From: Sporolactobacillus mangiferae
GTDB lineage: Bacteria; Bacillota; Bacilli; Bacillales; Sporolactobacillaceae
NCBI RefSeq assembly: GCF_023336505.1
Contig: NZ_JAMAST010000008.1
Span: 1-64,000, forward strand
Direction of reading: 5' to 3'
DNA length: 64,000 nt
Positions 1-9,834 of this stretch are shown here, piece after piece. Each line of letters starts with the position of its first letter. Positions within the stretch are counted from its first letter, which is position 1. A program made the position numbers and the translations under genes. Below the pieces are notes generated by a model, which saw nothing but the letters and a program-made list of their open reading frames with translations, was not told the DNA's origin and did no database searches.

Positions 1-615
1 TCCAATAAATCGCATGAAAAGAACGATTTTTCGTAATTTCATACGACTTTTTCTAGGGACTTATGTCACAGCTCCTTTGCGCAGACAGTACGATTGGTAG
101 ATATGTTCCCGTCTACCGATAGCGCCAAAAACACCATGGATATATTTCCGAGAACAGACATACTCAAATGACATCAATTCTATCCTCTCGAGCCACGTTG
201 AGACGGTAGTATTGATGTCAAGGGTAAAAGACTGAATGTGCGGAAAGCCCAGTAAATAAGCCATTTCTGTGATTTTGGGGCTTTTAAGCTGTACACTAAA
301 AACGTGATTTTGCTTGTGCAAGGGAATAAATCTATCGGGTCGGATTCTGTTCGCGAGAGAACAGGATTGATAGCAGGTTTTCACGACAAGACAGGATAGA
401 TGTTTTGTGTTTTTGGGGCTTGGTGAGAGAACAGGATAGATGTTTTTGAGGGTTTAACGTGTGCGTGGGAACAGAGCGAAAGCGGAACGTGCGATGGGAG
501 AATTTTAAAGCAATCAATTTATCTACGCGAAATTAACGCGTTGCTAAGTGGCGATAGGTATAGTCGCAGAACAGACCGATTGATTTTAGACAAAAACCAA
601 TCGGCCTGTCTATAA
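1..615. other. gene-poor leader region with short direct repeats
   Basis: I see no convincing gene here. Open frames exist on the minus strand but resemble no family I know and lack good ribosome binding sites. The region ends in a decayed recombinase remnant, so it is probably the scar of a former mobile element. Confidence 0.5.
355..447. repeat. three imperfect direct repeats around ACAGGATAGATGTTTT
   Basis: The core ACAGGAT(T/A)GA occurs at 361, 391 and 431. The last two copies extend through ATGTTTT, and the first and third are preceded by GAGAGA. The unit is about 20 bases and the starts are 30 and 40 bases apart. Iteron-like spacing in a region of mobile-element debris suggests a replication or control site of a lost plasmid or element, but no rep gene is present. 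Confidence 0.45.
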
Positions 616-745
616 TTATCCTTCGACAGCCACCGCCACGCCGAACTTGAATTCTGCGGTGAATTTGTCTTTTTAGACGTAACTTTTTCAATTTGCGGTC
701 GGGCAAATAGCTCTTCCCATTCGATTAGGAAGGTGGGCTACTCCA
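616..745 (-). pseudogene. decayed 3' end of a serine recombinase
   Basis: The minus strand reads KDKFTAEFKFGV followed by a stop, which matches the C-terminus [12 protein letters not shown] of the larger recombinase copy ending at 3611. Upstream in the same frame there are stop codons, so it is a dead fragment. The nucleotide match to 3611-3740 is clear by eye across about 120 bases with many substitutions. This is an old duplicate or related element, not a recent copy. Confidence 0.75.
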
Positions 746-760
746 ACAACAAAACCATTC

Positions 761-1645
761 TTATTTTAGCTTTACACACAAATCAATAAAAGCCTGCATT
801 AATGGGCTAATCCATTTGTTTTTATGGTGACCGCATACGGCTGAAATTTTCGTGTTGACCAAATCTGTTGGTATTTCGACCAATTCCCCGCAGTCAAGCT
901 CTTCTTGTACAGCAAACTTTGGAAGAAAAGATATCCCCACATTGTTTTTAACAAGATTCTTAATTGTCGGAATGCTCCAAAGCTCTATGGTATGATCAAT
1001 CATGATCGATCTTTCCCGGAGATATTGTTCAAACATCTGCCTGAAAATACAATTTGCCTCATTGATAATAAAGGAAATGGATATGTTCCGGTCCGGGGTA
1101 ATAAAATCAGAACAGTCTTTTGAAATTTCAGGAGAAGCCACTAATATCACGGGATATTCGCCCAATCGGTAAGTGGTCAAATTGGAGCCAAAACCGCCAA
1201 CATCTTCGTAAAAGACTCCCAGGTCCAGCGTACCATTTAAAAGCTCATCACGAATGTCATAGCAGTTCATGGAACGAAGAAGCAACCGGGCGTTGGGTGC
1301 CTGCTGATGAAATGCTTTCAAAATATCCGGCATTTTATAGCACAGTTGCGTTTCGGCAATGCCTATATTTAAATTGCCTTGAAATTGTGCCAAATCATTT
1401 TCGAAATATCGCATTCGATCAACGGATGTCAATACATCATTCACATAAGGGACAAGCTGTGATCCTGCCTTGGTCAACACCATGCGCCGCCCAATCTTCT
1501 CAAATAGCTGGGAGGATAACTCCTGTTCGAGCTGGCCAATTTGAAAAGTAATCGTAGATTGCGTATAATTCAGCTTTTCTGCGGCCTTTGAAAAGCTGCC
1601 TTCCTCCACAATTGTTTTAAATGTGTTGAGATACTTTAAATCCAT
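761..1645 (-). CDS. LysR-family transcriptional regulator
   Basis: A 294-residue protein of usual LysR length. Residues 1-60 form the winged helix-turn-helix (MDLKYLNTF, then EEGSFSKAAEKLNYTQ, then QIGQLEQELSSQLFE). The rest is a periplasmic-binding-like effector domain that senses a small molecule. The start at 1645 is preferred over 1672 because GAGGTG lies 6 bases upstream and the family normally begins this way. It is divergent from the LysE-type exporter at 1844, the classic arrangement in which the LysR protein activates the exporter gene in response to the exported amino acid or analogue. The ligand is unknown. Confidence 0.92.
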   Translation of the reverse strand: MDLKYLNTFKTIVEEGSFSKAAEKLNYTQSTITFQIGQLEQELSSQLFEKIGRRMVLTKAGSQLVPYVNDVLTSVDRMRYFENDLAQFQGNLNIGIAETQLCYKMPDILKAFHQQAPNARLLLRSMNCYDIRDELLNGTLDLGVFYEDVGGFGSNLTTYRLGEYPVILVASPEISKDCSDFITPDRNISISFIINEANCIFRQMFEQYLRERSIMIDHTIELWSIPTIKNLVKNNVGISFLPKFAVQEELDCGELVEIPTDLVNTKISAVCGHHKNKWISPLMQAFIDLCVKLK

Positions 1646-1843
1646 GATGTTCACCTCTTCACTGTTCAACAATATTGAACTATAACTTTAAAATATTTAA
1701 TTTGAATGAACCTTATTCTAATGGTATGGTAGCACAAAGAAGGTTGCCATGCAATAGCTGATTAATAATTGGAAGTGTGTTTTATGAGCCTTCTTGCGCT
1801 GCGATCTTACAGCAGCAAATATATCATTGGAGGTTACATAAAC

Positions 1844-2425
1844 ATGAATTTTTCGGCATTCTTTTCCTACACATTGCTAACGGCTTATACACCCGGCCCG
1901 AACAACATTATGTCCATGACTAATGCCAGTAAGGATGGGCTGAAGCGAACATTCCCTTTTCTTTCAGGCGTCTGTACCGGTTTCATTGTTGTGATGAGCG
2001 TCTGTGCTGCTTTTTCTTCGCTGCTTTATGCGTTTATCCCGTCAATCAAACCCATCATGCTTTGGATAGGTGCGGCTTATATTCTTTATCTTGCATGGAC
2101 AGTCTGGCGTGACAAGCCCCATGATAGCAGAGGTGGTATCACGCAGGCCAACTCCTTTTTATCCGGGATGCTGCTGCAATTTGTGAATGTGAAAATCATC
2201 CTATACGGTATCACAGCGATGTCGTCCTATATTCTTCCGTATTATCACGATGTCATAAGTATTGCGCTCTTTGCGCTCCTGTTGTCAGCGATTGGTACAT
2301 CTGGCTGCATTTGTTGGGCCATTTTTGGAGCAGCCTTTGAAAAGCTGTTTTGCAAATATCGAAAGCCGATTAACCTCATTATGGCTTTGCTGCTTGTTTA
2401 TTGCGCGGTATCGCTGTTCTTATAG
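1844..2425 (+). CDS. LysE/RhtB-family amino-acid exporter
   Basis: A 193-residue membrane protein. The family signature TPGPNN is near residue 18, followed by about six hydrophobic segments, the usual LysE/RhtB topology. It probably exports an amino acid or derivative across the cytoplasmic membrane. The start at 1844 follows GGAGG with good spacing; the frame is open further upstream but without a site. The divergent LysR gene at 761-1645 is its likely regulator. Substrate cannot be told from sequence. Confidence 0.9.
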   Translation: MNFSAFFSYTLLTAYTPGPNNIMSMTNASKDGLKRTFPFLSGVCTGFIVVMSVCAAFSSLLYAFIPSIKPIMLWIGAAYILYLAWTVWRDKPHDSRGGITQANSFLSGMLLQFVNVKIILYGITAMSSYILPYYHDVISIALFALLLSAIGTSGCICWAIFGAAFEKLFCKYRKPINLIMALLLVYCAVSLFL

Positions 2426-2470
2426 GGTGTTGGAAAACTTTATAATATTAAAGGGAGGGAGTGTAACGAG

Positions 2471-3502
2471 ATGGTCTCAATTGCACACAAGATAAAACAA
2501 AAAGCCCTTGAACTGGGCTATGAAAAATGCGGTATTATATCAGTTGAAAAATTGGGTGGCTACAAAGAAAAATTGGAGGAGCGGATACAAAAGATACCGG
2601 AATCAGGAGGGTTTTATCAGGGCCAGCAACGCCTTGTTAAATTTCAAGAAGAGTTCCCTTGGGCAAAGTCCGTCGTTGTTCTGGCAGTTCCCTACTGTGG
2701 ATACCATATCCCCAAAGTGGTTCGCGGGCATATCGCCAAAAAGTATTTATTGGATACCCGTATTGACGAAAACACAAAGGAATATCAAAATAGCACAGCG
2801 TTGGAAAAATATATGAACGAACTGGGGGTAAAAACAGCCACCAACCGGAAATTCGGTGTAGTCGGATTGCGCTGGGCTGCTATGCAGGCAGGGCTTGGTC
2901 TTGTCCGTCGGAACAATTTTTTCTATACCGAATCCGGCTCCTATGTTAATATTGAAGCATTTCTGACCGACCGTGATATGGAACTGATTGATACAACGGA
3001 ACTCCCGCCTTGCCCCCAAAATTGTGACCGCTGCATCAAGGCTTGCCCAACCGCATCCCTATGCGAAGCGTACACCATGAATCCGCTGAAATGTGTTTCT
3101 TTTTTGACCACTTTTGGAGGAAGAGATCTGACGAAAGACCCGTTGGCCGCAAAGCTTGGCGACTGGATTTACGGCTGCGATGTCTGTCAGGATGTCTGCC
3201 CTATGAACCATCAGAAATGGATAGGAAACGAGGAATTTCCGGGGCTGGCTGAGTTATCAGACACCCTGACGGTAGAACATATTTTAAGAATGGACGAACA
3301 GTATTACAAAGAAAGAATCCAGCCAAAATTCTTTTATTTGGCACCGGATGAGCTTTGGAAGTGGCAGATAAATGCACTGAACTATATAGACAACGTATAC
3401 GAAGACAAATATAGAACCTTAGTGTTAGAAGCATGCAGTAGTGCATATCCAAAAGTTCGAGATATGGCAAACACAATTAGTCAAAAGCACGGACTTCTTT
3501 AA
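2471..3502 (+). CDS. QueG-like 4Fe-4S double-cluster protein (epoxyqueuosine reductase family)
   Basis: A 343-residue protein. Two ferredoxin-type cysteine sets are visible near residues 180-250: CPQNCDRCIKACP and CDVCQDVCP, typical of the double 4Fe-4S domain of epoxyqueuosine reductase relatives. The N-terminal half has RKFGVVGLRWAAMQAGLG and RRNNFFYTESGSYV, matching the cobalamin-binding catalytic part of the family. True QueG has a C-terminal HEAT-like extension of variable length. No other queuosine gene is nearby, so it may be a stand-alone reductase paralogue acting on another substrate. GGGAGG lies upstream. Confidence 0.75.
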   Translation: MVSIAHKIKQKALELGYEKCGIISVEKLGGYKEKLEERIQKIPESGGFYQGQQRLVKFQEEFPWAKSVVVLAVPYCGYHIPKVVRGHIAKKYLLDTRIDENTKEYQNSTALEKYMNELGVKTATNRKFGVVGLRWAAMQAGLGLVRRNNFFYTESGSYVNIEAFLTDRDMELIDTTELPPCPQNCDRCIKACPTASLCEAYTMNPLKCVSFLTTFGGRDLTKDPLAAKLGDWIYGCDVCQDVCPMNHQKWIGNEEFPGLAELSDTLTVEHILRMDEQYYKERIQPKFFYLAPDELWKWQINALNYIDNVYEDKYRTLVLEACSSAYPKVRDMANTISQKHGLL

Positions 3503-3561
3503 ACATCGCCAAGCGAAAGAAAGGCCAGTTACTCGTTTGCTGAAGAACCGTTTGAGCGGCA

Positions 3562-3602
3562 AAGGGAATCTATAATGTGATTTTGTAGATTCCCTTGTTC
3601 GT
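3562..3602 (+). terminator. rho-independent terminator after the QueG-like gene
   Basis: AAGGGAATCTA at 3562 pairs with TAGATTCCCTT at 3586, an 11-bp perfect stem, followed by a T-rich tail. It lies between two convergent genes and may act on both. Confidence 0.7.
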
Positions 3603-3610
3603 TTTCACCC

Positions 3611-4894
3611 TTATTCCTCCACATCCACCGTCATGCCGGACTTGAATTCCACGGTGAATTTGTCTTCGTAGACGGTGACTTTTTCAATCAACCGCCGGAC
3701 GAGCGGCTCGTCGTATTCCGTCAATGCGGTGGGTTGCTCCCGAAGGAAAGTGCTCATGTCGGCAATGCGTTTTTTCTGTTCGTCCCGCCCGGCACTTTCC
3801 AACTGAAGCTTCTGATTTTCCTCACGCAGGCGGTAAATCTCCTCGGCGACGTCCTCATAGTCGGTTCGGGCACCGGTCCGCTTTAAAAGTTCCTCCTGCA
3901 GCTCTGCCAGCCGCTTATCGATGTCGGTAAGAGGCTGGCCTTTTTCGGATTCCAAAACGGCTTCAATATTCCTTTGCAGGGTGGTGAGGAAGGTGTTCTT
4001 GTCACACCATGTCTGATTGATGGCGGCAACCAGCACCTGCTCGATCTGGCTTTCCGGCACGGTGCGGGCGTCGCAGAACAACCCGGTATTTTCAAGTCGG
4101 CTGATGCACCGCCAGACGATGGACTTCTTGCCACGGTTGTACCAATGAATCCTGCGGTAAAACTCTCCGCAGCAGCCGCAGAAAACGATGTTCGAAAGGC
4201 AGTGGCTGCTGCTGAAGACCCGGTTCTTTCCATTCGGGCTGGTGTGGACGATACGGCGGCGCACCAGTTCTTCCTGCACCTGCATAAAAATTTCACGTGG
4301 AATGATGGCTTCGTGGCTGTTTTCTACGTAATACTGCGGCACAAGACCGTTGTTTTTGACTCGCTGTTTGGTGAGGAAGTCTACGGTATAAGTTTTCTGA
4401 AGAAGGGCATCACCGATGTATTTTTCATTTCGAAGAATTGTGCTGATGTTGCTGGTATGCCACTTTTCCCGACCCGCGCCGTTCAGAATGCCATCTGCTT
4501 CCAGCCCACGGGCAATTTTCAGCATACTGGCACCTTCAAGGTATTCCCGGTAGATGCGCTTGACAATTTCGGCTTCCTCCGGCACAACCACCAGGTGCTT
4601 GTTTTCATCCTTGGCATAGCCGAGGAACCAATTGCAATTGACCTGTATTTCCCCTTGTTGGTAGCGGTATTGCAATCCTAGCTTGACGTTTTGGCTTAAA
4701 GACTGGCTTTCCTGCTGGGCAAGGGATGCCATAATTGTGAGCATGACCTCACCCTTTGAATCCATGGTGTTGATGTTTTCCTTTTCAAAGAAAATGAAAA
4801 TGCCGAGGTTTTGCAGCCTTCGCACCAGCTCCAGACAGTCCGTTGTGTTTCGGGCAAAGCGGCTGATGGACTTCGTGACAACAAAATCGATGTT
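3611..4894 (-). pseudogene. large serine recombinase, N-terminal catalytic part missing
   Basis: The reading frame carries the end of the resolvase domain ([16 protein letters not shown], near 4890-4845), the recombinase domain, a zinc ribbon ([10 protein letters not shown]) and a coiled-coil region, ending DVEE. This is the Tn4451/TnpX-like family. Full-length members have about 70-100 more residues at the N-terminus, including the catalytic serine; here homology stops abruptly near 4894. Just upstream lies the AT-rich phosphoesterase gene in the other direction. The protein cannot be an active recombinase. A more decayed copy of its 3' end is at 616-745. Confidence 0.85.
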
Positions 4895-4947
4895 CCCGTT
4901 TTTTGTAATATAATTTCTAACATTTATAGTTAGGAGAATGCGAAAAA

Positions 4948-5814
4948 GTGAAAAAAATTGCAGTTATGGCAGATATTCACGGTAACAGTGAAGCTTTGAG
5001 AACATGTATTCATGAAGCAAGGAAGAGAAAAGTGGATGAATTTATTTTTCTCGGAGATTATATTGGCGATATGGCATCTCCTCAAAGGACATTGGAATTG
5101 TTAAAGCAAATAGAAGAACAGTATCCATGTACATTTATTCGTGGCAACAAGGAGAATTATTGGATAGACCATAGAAGAAATTCTGATGAGGTATGGGAAA
5201 GTGGAAAGACACCAACTGGTATGTTGGCATATAATTACAGTCAGTTATCAAACTCAGATATCAATTTTTTTGAAAAACTTCCTATATCAGACATAATGCA
5301 CTATGATGGATATCCAGATGTTACAATTTGTCATGGTTCACCCTCAAAAGTAAATCAGAGCATGCGTCCTGACTATGATTATATTGATGAACTGATGGAT
5401 GAGATACCGACTGATCTTGTGCTTTGTGGACATTTTCATATACAGATGAATTATAAGAGAAAAGGAAAACAAATTATTAATCCAGGGGCAGTAGGCGTTC
5501 CACTTCACAGTGAAGGGAAAACACAATTTATGATTTTGCATGGTAATCAAGGAGTTTGGAGTCCAGAGTTCATTTCACTTCATTATGATCGAGAAAGAGT
5601 TATTAAAGATATGGAACTTGAAAAATTGGATATAAAAGCTCCTGGATGGTATAAAATAACAAAGCATTTACTCATGACAGGTGAAATTTCACACGCAACA
5701 GTTGTTCGAAAAGTTATGGATTTGTATTTTAGAGAATCAGGTAAATATGATTTAGATCAGATACCTGAAAATATTTGGAACAGAGTTATAGAAGAATTGT
5801 TTAGCTGCAAATAA
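4948..5814 (+). CDS. calcineurin-like metallophosphoesterase
   Basis: A 288-residue cytoplasmic protein with the metallophosphoesterase metal ligands in order: DIHGN (residues 9-13), GDYIGD, GNKEN, a CHGSP block and GHFH near residue 160. This resembles YfcE/MJ0936-type phosphodiesterases with a C-terminal extension of about 100 residues. It starts at GTG with AGGAG upstream. Base composition is visibly more AT-rich than its neighbours and its 5' end abuts the truncated recombinase, so it was probably acquired together with the event that broke the recombinase. Substrate unknown. Confidence 0.85.
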   Translation: MKKIAVMADIHGNSEALRTCIHEARKRKVDEFIFLGDYIGDMASPQRTLELLKQIEEQYPCTFIRGNKENYWIDHRRNSDEVWESGKTPTGMLAYNYSQLSNSDINFFEKLPISDIMHYDGYPDVTICHGSPSKVNQSMRPDYDYIDELMDEIPTDLVLCGHFHIQMNYKRKGKQIINPGAVGVPLHSEGKTQFMILHGNQGVWSPEFISLHYDRERVIKDMELEKLDIKAPGWYKITKHLLMTGEISHATVVRKVMDLYFRESGKYDLDQIPENIWNRVIEELFSCK

Positions 5815-6320
5815 AGATCTATAAATAAAATGTATAACTATGTAGTTTCTAATACGAATATTGACATATTCACTAAAACCTTTAAAAAAGTTGATATATT
5901 ACCGCAAACCTCGAAAGCGCTAAAAACCGTTGACAAGTTTCCATGGACGCAGACATCAATAATGAGCACTCAAGTCATGTTGAATGTTGTGTGTCGCTAG
6001 AAAAAAAATAAAAGATAGATGGGAATACGAGAAACGGTAAAGTATAAGAAATGCTGTGGGAAGTGAGAGGAAACCCCACTGCGTGGAGAAAAATGTGAAA
6101 TCAGTTTTCAAACGTATACATTATGGATAATCTCGGAGACTTTATTTTGCGATAGTCATGTAATCTGCTGTGGCAATGAAAAGAAACCCCCGTTAGTGGC
6201 AATTCCAAAGCGGTTCGCAGGTATAAGACTCCCAAGGGAGCGATTCAGCATCCGTTTAGCAAGCCGATAAATTTTGAACTCATCATCGAACATTGTGCGG
6301 TGGAGATTGGAGCATTCTCG
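5815..6320. other. AT-rich spacer with a SEC-C gene remnant
   Basis: No complete gene. It contains the tail of a SEC-C protein at 6028-6066. The rest shows no recognisable coding, promoter or RNA structure. Confidence 0.5.
6028..6066 (+). pseudogene. C-terminal remnant of a SEC-C motif protein
   Basis: The frame ends KYKKCCGK and stop, identical to the last residues of the intact SEC-C protein ending at 13164 and nearly identical in bases. Sequence before it is unrelated. It lies about 250 bases before a DUF2200 gene, mirroring the intact DUF2200-SEC-C pair at 11874-13164 in the opposite order, so it is probably a duplication or recombination scar. Confidence 0.6.
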
Positions 6321-6671
6321 ATGAAAAACGAACGTGTTTACAGAATGACGTTTTCCAGTGTTTATCCACTTTACATTCAAAAGGTGGAGCGCAAAGGGCG
6401 AACCAAAGCCGATGTGGATACTGTTATTTACTGGCTGACGGGTTATGACGATGCAGGGCTTGCGACGCAAATTGACAAGAATGTGGACTTTGAAACGTTC
6501 TTCGCCGATGCGCCGCAAATCAACCCAAATGCATCCAAAATAAAAGGTGTAATCTGTGGGTATCGCGTAGAAAAAATCGAAGATCCGCTCATGAAGAAAA
6601 TCAGGTGGCTTGATAAACTGGTTGACGAATTAGCAAAAGGGAAGTCAATGGAGAAGATTTTGAGAAGTTGA
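6321..6671 (+). CDS. DUF2200-family protein, copy 1
   Basis: A 116-residue protein starting [16 protein letters not shown]. It is a close paralogue of the product at 11874-12224 over its full length (both end MEKILRS and share the block [10 protein letters not shown]). DUF2200 proteins are small and cytoplasmic with no established biochemical role. I chose the internal ATG at 6321 because it matches the start of the paralogue. The upstream ribosome binding site is weak. Confidence 0.85.
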   Translation: MKNERVYRMTFSSVYPLYIQKVERKGRTKADVDTVIYWLTGYDDAGLATQIDKNVDFETFFADAPQINPNASKIKGVICGYRVEKIEDPLMKKIRWLDKLVDELAKGKSMEKILRS

Positions 6672-6905
6672 AGCGCTATTTGTAGTGTCTCCATACGCCG
6701 TTTATACTCTGAAGATCGTCCATCAATGTGCGTGTTGATTCCGTTGATGGGTACATTCTTTTTTTTGTTAAGGTGGAAATTATAATACTCAAAATTTCTG
6801 TAGTTTGATTTAAACTGCTTAAGCATGCTATAAGTATTAACAAAGCAATTTTTGGGATAAGGTTTTTGGTCTGTTATCCCTTGATGAGAGGATTTGGATT
6901 TAACG

Positions 6906-7904
6906 ATGAGTGATAATATTTGGCGTGATTTACCACGACCTTTTTTTGCACTGGCACCAATGGAAGAGGTGACGGATGTTGTTTTTCGCCATGTAGTGAG
7001 TGCAGCATCCAGACCTGATGTGTTTTTTACAGAGTTTACAAACACGGAGAGTTATTGTCATCCAGAGGGAATCAATAGTGTGCGGGGGCGTTTGACTTTT
7101 ACAGGGGATGAACAGCCTATTGTCGCCCAAATATGGGGAGACAAGCCCGACTATTTTCGGCAGATGAGCATCGGTTTGGCGAAGCAAGGATTCAGTGGTG
7201 TGGATATTAATATGGGCTGCCCGGTGCCTAATGTGACGGCACATGGGATGGGCAGCGGTCTTATCTTGCGTCCCGAAGTCGCGGCCGATCTAATACAGGC
7301 AGCCAAAGCAGGGGGCTTGCCCGTCAGTGTGAAGACCAGGCTGGGTTACACGGATGTCGGCGAATGGCATGACTGGCTGACACATGTATTGAAACAGGAC
7401 ATCGCGAATTTGACCATTCATCTGCGTACAAAGAAGGAAATGAGCAAAGTCGACGCACACTGGGACCTTATCCCGGAGATTAAGCAACTTCGCGACCGGT
7501 TGGCACCGGATACACTGTTGACGATCAATGGCGACGTCTCCGACCATCAAACCGGACTGAAGCTCGCACAACAATATGGTGTAGATGGGCTGATGATCGG
7601 GCGCGGGATTTTCGCGAATCCATTTGCCTTTGAAAAGGAGCCGAAAGAGCACAGCAGTCAGGAATTGCTGAATCTCTTAAGGCTGCATCTGGATCTCTAT
7701 GATCAGTATTCGGCGGAATTAGAGCTACGGCCGTTTACCGCGCTGCATCGCTTTTTCAAGATCTATGTCCGTGGCTTTCGCGGAGCAGGTGAATTGAGAA
7801 ACCAATTGATGAACACTAGGTCAACAAATGAAGTGCGCGCATTGCTTGATGACTTTGCTAACCGTCAAGACAAGGGCGATCTGGAGCCGCAATCCGGTCG
7901 CTGA
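6906..7904 (+). CDS. tRNA-dihydrouridine synthase
   Basis: A 332-residue flavoprotein of the Dus family that reduces uridines in the D-loop region of tRNA using FMN and NADPH. Visible motifs are the N-terminal LAPMEEVTD, the substrate-site block [11 protein letters not shown] with the catalytic cysteine, VKTRLGY, the HLRTK segment and the phosphate-binding [10 protein letters not shown] near residue 240. Length is normal. The start at 6906 is the first ATG; a TTG at 6894 is closer to GAGAGG, so the start could be 4 codons earlier. It stands alone, as Dus genes often do. Confidence 0.93.
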   Translation: MSDNIWRDLPRPFFALAPMEEVTDVVFRHVVSAASRPDVFFTEFTNTESYCHPEGINSVRGRLTFTGDEQPIVAQIWGDKPDYFRQMSIGLAKQGFSGVDINMGCPVPNVTAHGMGSGLILRPEVAADLIQAAKAGGLPVSVKTRLGYTDVGEWHDWLTHVLKQDIANLTIHLRTKKEMSKVDAHWDLIPEIKQLRDRLAPDTLLTINGDVSDHQTGLKLAQQYGVDGLMIGRGIFANPFAFEKEPKEHSSQELLNLLRLHLDLYDQYSAELELRPFTALHRFFKIYVRGFRGAGELRNQLMNTRSTNEVRALLDDFANRQDKGDLEPQSGR

Positions 7905-7970
7905 ACAATGAAGACGCTTGGTATCCAATTCAAAAAATCTGTACTTTGCTGAAGGGAAGAGACATTTATC

Positions 7971-8720
7971 ATGGCATCCCATCCGATTTATCAGTTCTAT
8001 GCGGAACTTGCCGATTACGAGCCGAAAATATGGCGACGGTTTCAGGTAATGAACAACGTGGGCATGGCAAAGCTTGGCTATATCATGATGACATTGTTCG
8101 AAATGCAGGCCAGTCATCTGTTTTGCTTCAATGTGCCCATGGCGGCGAATTTCCGAAAATGTGTGAAAAAACACATCAATAATAATACAAACGGAAAAGT
8201 TATTGATTTATTTGCAGAAAGGTCGGATCTTACTAGACTGCGTATAGAACTGCCCAGTGAAGATGATTTTTCGGAGTTTGAAGGGCGTACTCTTGACGCC
8301 GCGGAAACGAAGGTGAAAAATGTCCTTACCGAAGAAACGGAAACCATTACTTTCTCTTATGACTACGGTGACGGCTGGGAAGTTCATATGGTCCTTGAAA
8401 AAATCGTTGAGGACAAGGATCTTCCGGGCAAAGAACTGCCACGCGTTCTCGAGGGTGACGGTTATGGAATTATTGAAGATTGTGGCGGTCCCGGTGGACT
8501 GGAGGATATCGCTGACGCCTTTAACAAGAAAAAAGGCCCGGAGTATCGCCAATATTGTGAGTGGCTTGGTGTCCAGGATATGGATTTGTCTTCTTTTGAC
8601 ATAGGTGATATGAATTACAGGCTGAAAAAAGTGCCAAGGATTTATTCGGATATTTATGAATACGGACTGGAGCCGACGAGGCGGTCTATGGATTTGTTGA
8701 TGCGGAACTATAAGAAATAA
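7971..8720 (+). CDS. pRiA4b ORF-3-like / IS1096 TnpR-like protein
   Basis: A 249-residue protein. Features are YEPKIWRRFQV near the N-terminus, FSYDYGDGWEVHMVLEKI in the middle and CGGPGGLEDI, all typical of the plasmid pRiA4b ORF-3 family also carried as passenger (TnpR) of IS1096. No catalytic function is established for the family. Its association with plasmids and transposons fits the mobile debris around it. No transposase accompanies it here. Confidence 0.85.
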   Translation: MASHPIYQFYAELADYEPKIWRRFQVMNNVGMAKLGYIMMTLFEMQASHLFCFNVPMAANFRKCVKKHINNNTNGKVIDLFAERSDLTRLRIELPSEDDFSEFEGRTLDAAETKVKNVLTEETETITFSYDYGDGWEVHMVLEKIVEDKDLPGKELPRVLEGDGYGIIEDCGGPGGLEDIADAFNKKKGPEYRQYCEWLGVQDMDLSSFDIGDMNYRLKKVPRIYSDIYEYGLEPTRRSMDLLMRNYKK

Positions 8721-8722
8721 CC

Positions 8723-8893
8723 GATCCGCACAGCAGCGCGTATGTGGATTTTTCTTATAATATCCATGCCAAGTCCAGCTCCGGACTGCTGATTATCGCC
8801 GGTTTGCTGTTGAGCGTGATCTCGGTACTGTTGTATCGCTTAAAATCAGTTAAAAAGCTGGAAAATAGAGGGGACTCATGTATTGGAGATTAA
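8723..8893 (+). pseudogene. C-terminal fragment of a membrane protein
   Basis: An open frame with one hydrophobic segment (GLLIIAGLLLSVISVLL) followed by basic residues, without a start codon or ribosome binding site. It probably is the tail of a lost gene of the ABC exporter cassette whose permease remnant follows. Family not identified. Confidence 0.35.
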
Positions 8894-9148
8894 TTCGCAA
8901 TGATATTTCCAAAAACAAACTGATTTACGCTCACAATGATGATATTTGTTGCCGCTGCCGCTATGCTTGTTTCACTGGCTGCGATACTCATTGTCAATCT
9001 ATTCGGTGCCCTTGGCACGTTAATGACTCAGGTAAAAACGCCACACTTTATGCGGATACATTCTGATGCAGTCAACTCTGCCCGGCATAAGGCATTCGCA
9101 GAGAATAATAGTTATGTCGATACGTTTCAGCAGGATAAGTTGTTTGTA
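8878..9148 (+). pseudogene. FtsX-like ABC permease, N-terminal fragment with frameshift
   Basis: The frame starts MYWRLIRNDISKNKLI, then one extra T near 8923 shifts it; the shifted frame continues MMIFVAAAAMLVSLAAIL and ALGTLMTQVKTPHFM. Together they match the first about 85 residues of antimicrobial-peptide-type ABC permeases, whose full length is several hundred residues. Homology ends where the copy of the dehydrogenase 3' end begins, near 9149. Dead gene. Confidence 0.75.
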
Positions 9149-9324
9149 CTTGCCCCACATATGGATCAAAACTATAACAGTTGATTGAGTTTGTTTTCAG
9201 GTGCTTCACCATTTTCTGCACGCTTTATATTATTCACGAAGAAATCATATCTTTTTTTATGGAATTTGCGGCCATCTGGCATGCCTGCTGTATGGGGTGT
9301 AAGAATCACATTGTCCAGACTGCG
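9149..9324 (-). repeat. partial copy of the D-2-hydroxyacid dehydrogenase 3' end
   Basis: Bases 9149-9324 repeat 10503-10680, which includes the last about 50 codons and the downstream region of the intact dehydrogenase gene, with scattered substitutions. It is joined on the left to a broken ABC permease and on the right to a MobV relaxase fragment. The pair forms a direct repeat bracketing the relaxase fragment and toxin-antitoxin genes. Confidence 0.8.
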
Positions 9325-9699
9325 TGGCCTCCATCGATTGGAGCATGTTAGGTGGGGACTGCTGCTCTTTCAGCCGTTGAATCTCGTTTTCCTCAGCTTT
9401 GCACCGGCGCTTGAGATCAGAAACCCTGCCACGCAGCACCAGCGCTTCCTTGGCGAGCGTTTTTACCTTGTTCCAGTCCTCCGGCTTCAGCGTGAACCGA
9501 TTGCCGATCAGCGTCTTATCCTTGCACCGCTTCGACCAGCGGATTTTCTTCTCCACCACCGGCGCATAGACCACATGCAGGTGGTAATGGAAGACGTCCC
9601 GCCCCAACTGCTCCGAGAGGGCCTTGTTGCGCTCCCGGATGGAAATGCCCGCCTTCCGTACGCCTGATTGCGAACGACCGTGCGGTCAATCTTAGGCAT
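9325..9699 (-). pseudogene. MobV (Pre/Mob) plasmid relaxase fragment
   Basis: An ATG at 9699 behind AAAGGAG begins MPKIDRTVVRNQ. In another frame the sequence then reads ERNKALSEQLGRD, FHYHLHVVYAPVVEKKIRW and SKRCKDKTLIG, the histidine-rich core and following block of MobV relaxases, then a short coiled-coil-like tail. A stretch between the start and the histidine block is missing and the C-terminus is replaced by the dehydrogenase copy. It is the remnant of a mobilizable plasmid or element. Confidence 0.75.
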
Positions 9700-9834
9700 C
9701 GCGATCTCCTTTCAAAAGGCAGCGGGGCCGCCCTTTTCGGGACGTCCCTGCTGAATCGGGAATAAGTTTTAGTTGTTATGCTCGATATTATATCATAATA
9801 ATGATAAAATAATGATACTGGAGGTGAGGCGATC

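Noticed and set aside
3974-4681. 235-codon plus-strand open frame
   Set aside because: It is antisense to the recombinase frame, which has clear family motifs; the plus-strand frame has no ribosome binding site and no family resemblance.
6672-6905. minus-strand frame spanning 6443-7045
   Set aside because: It runs antisense through two well-supported genes and has no family resemblance; the gap itself shows nothing I recognise.
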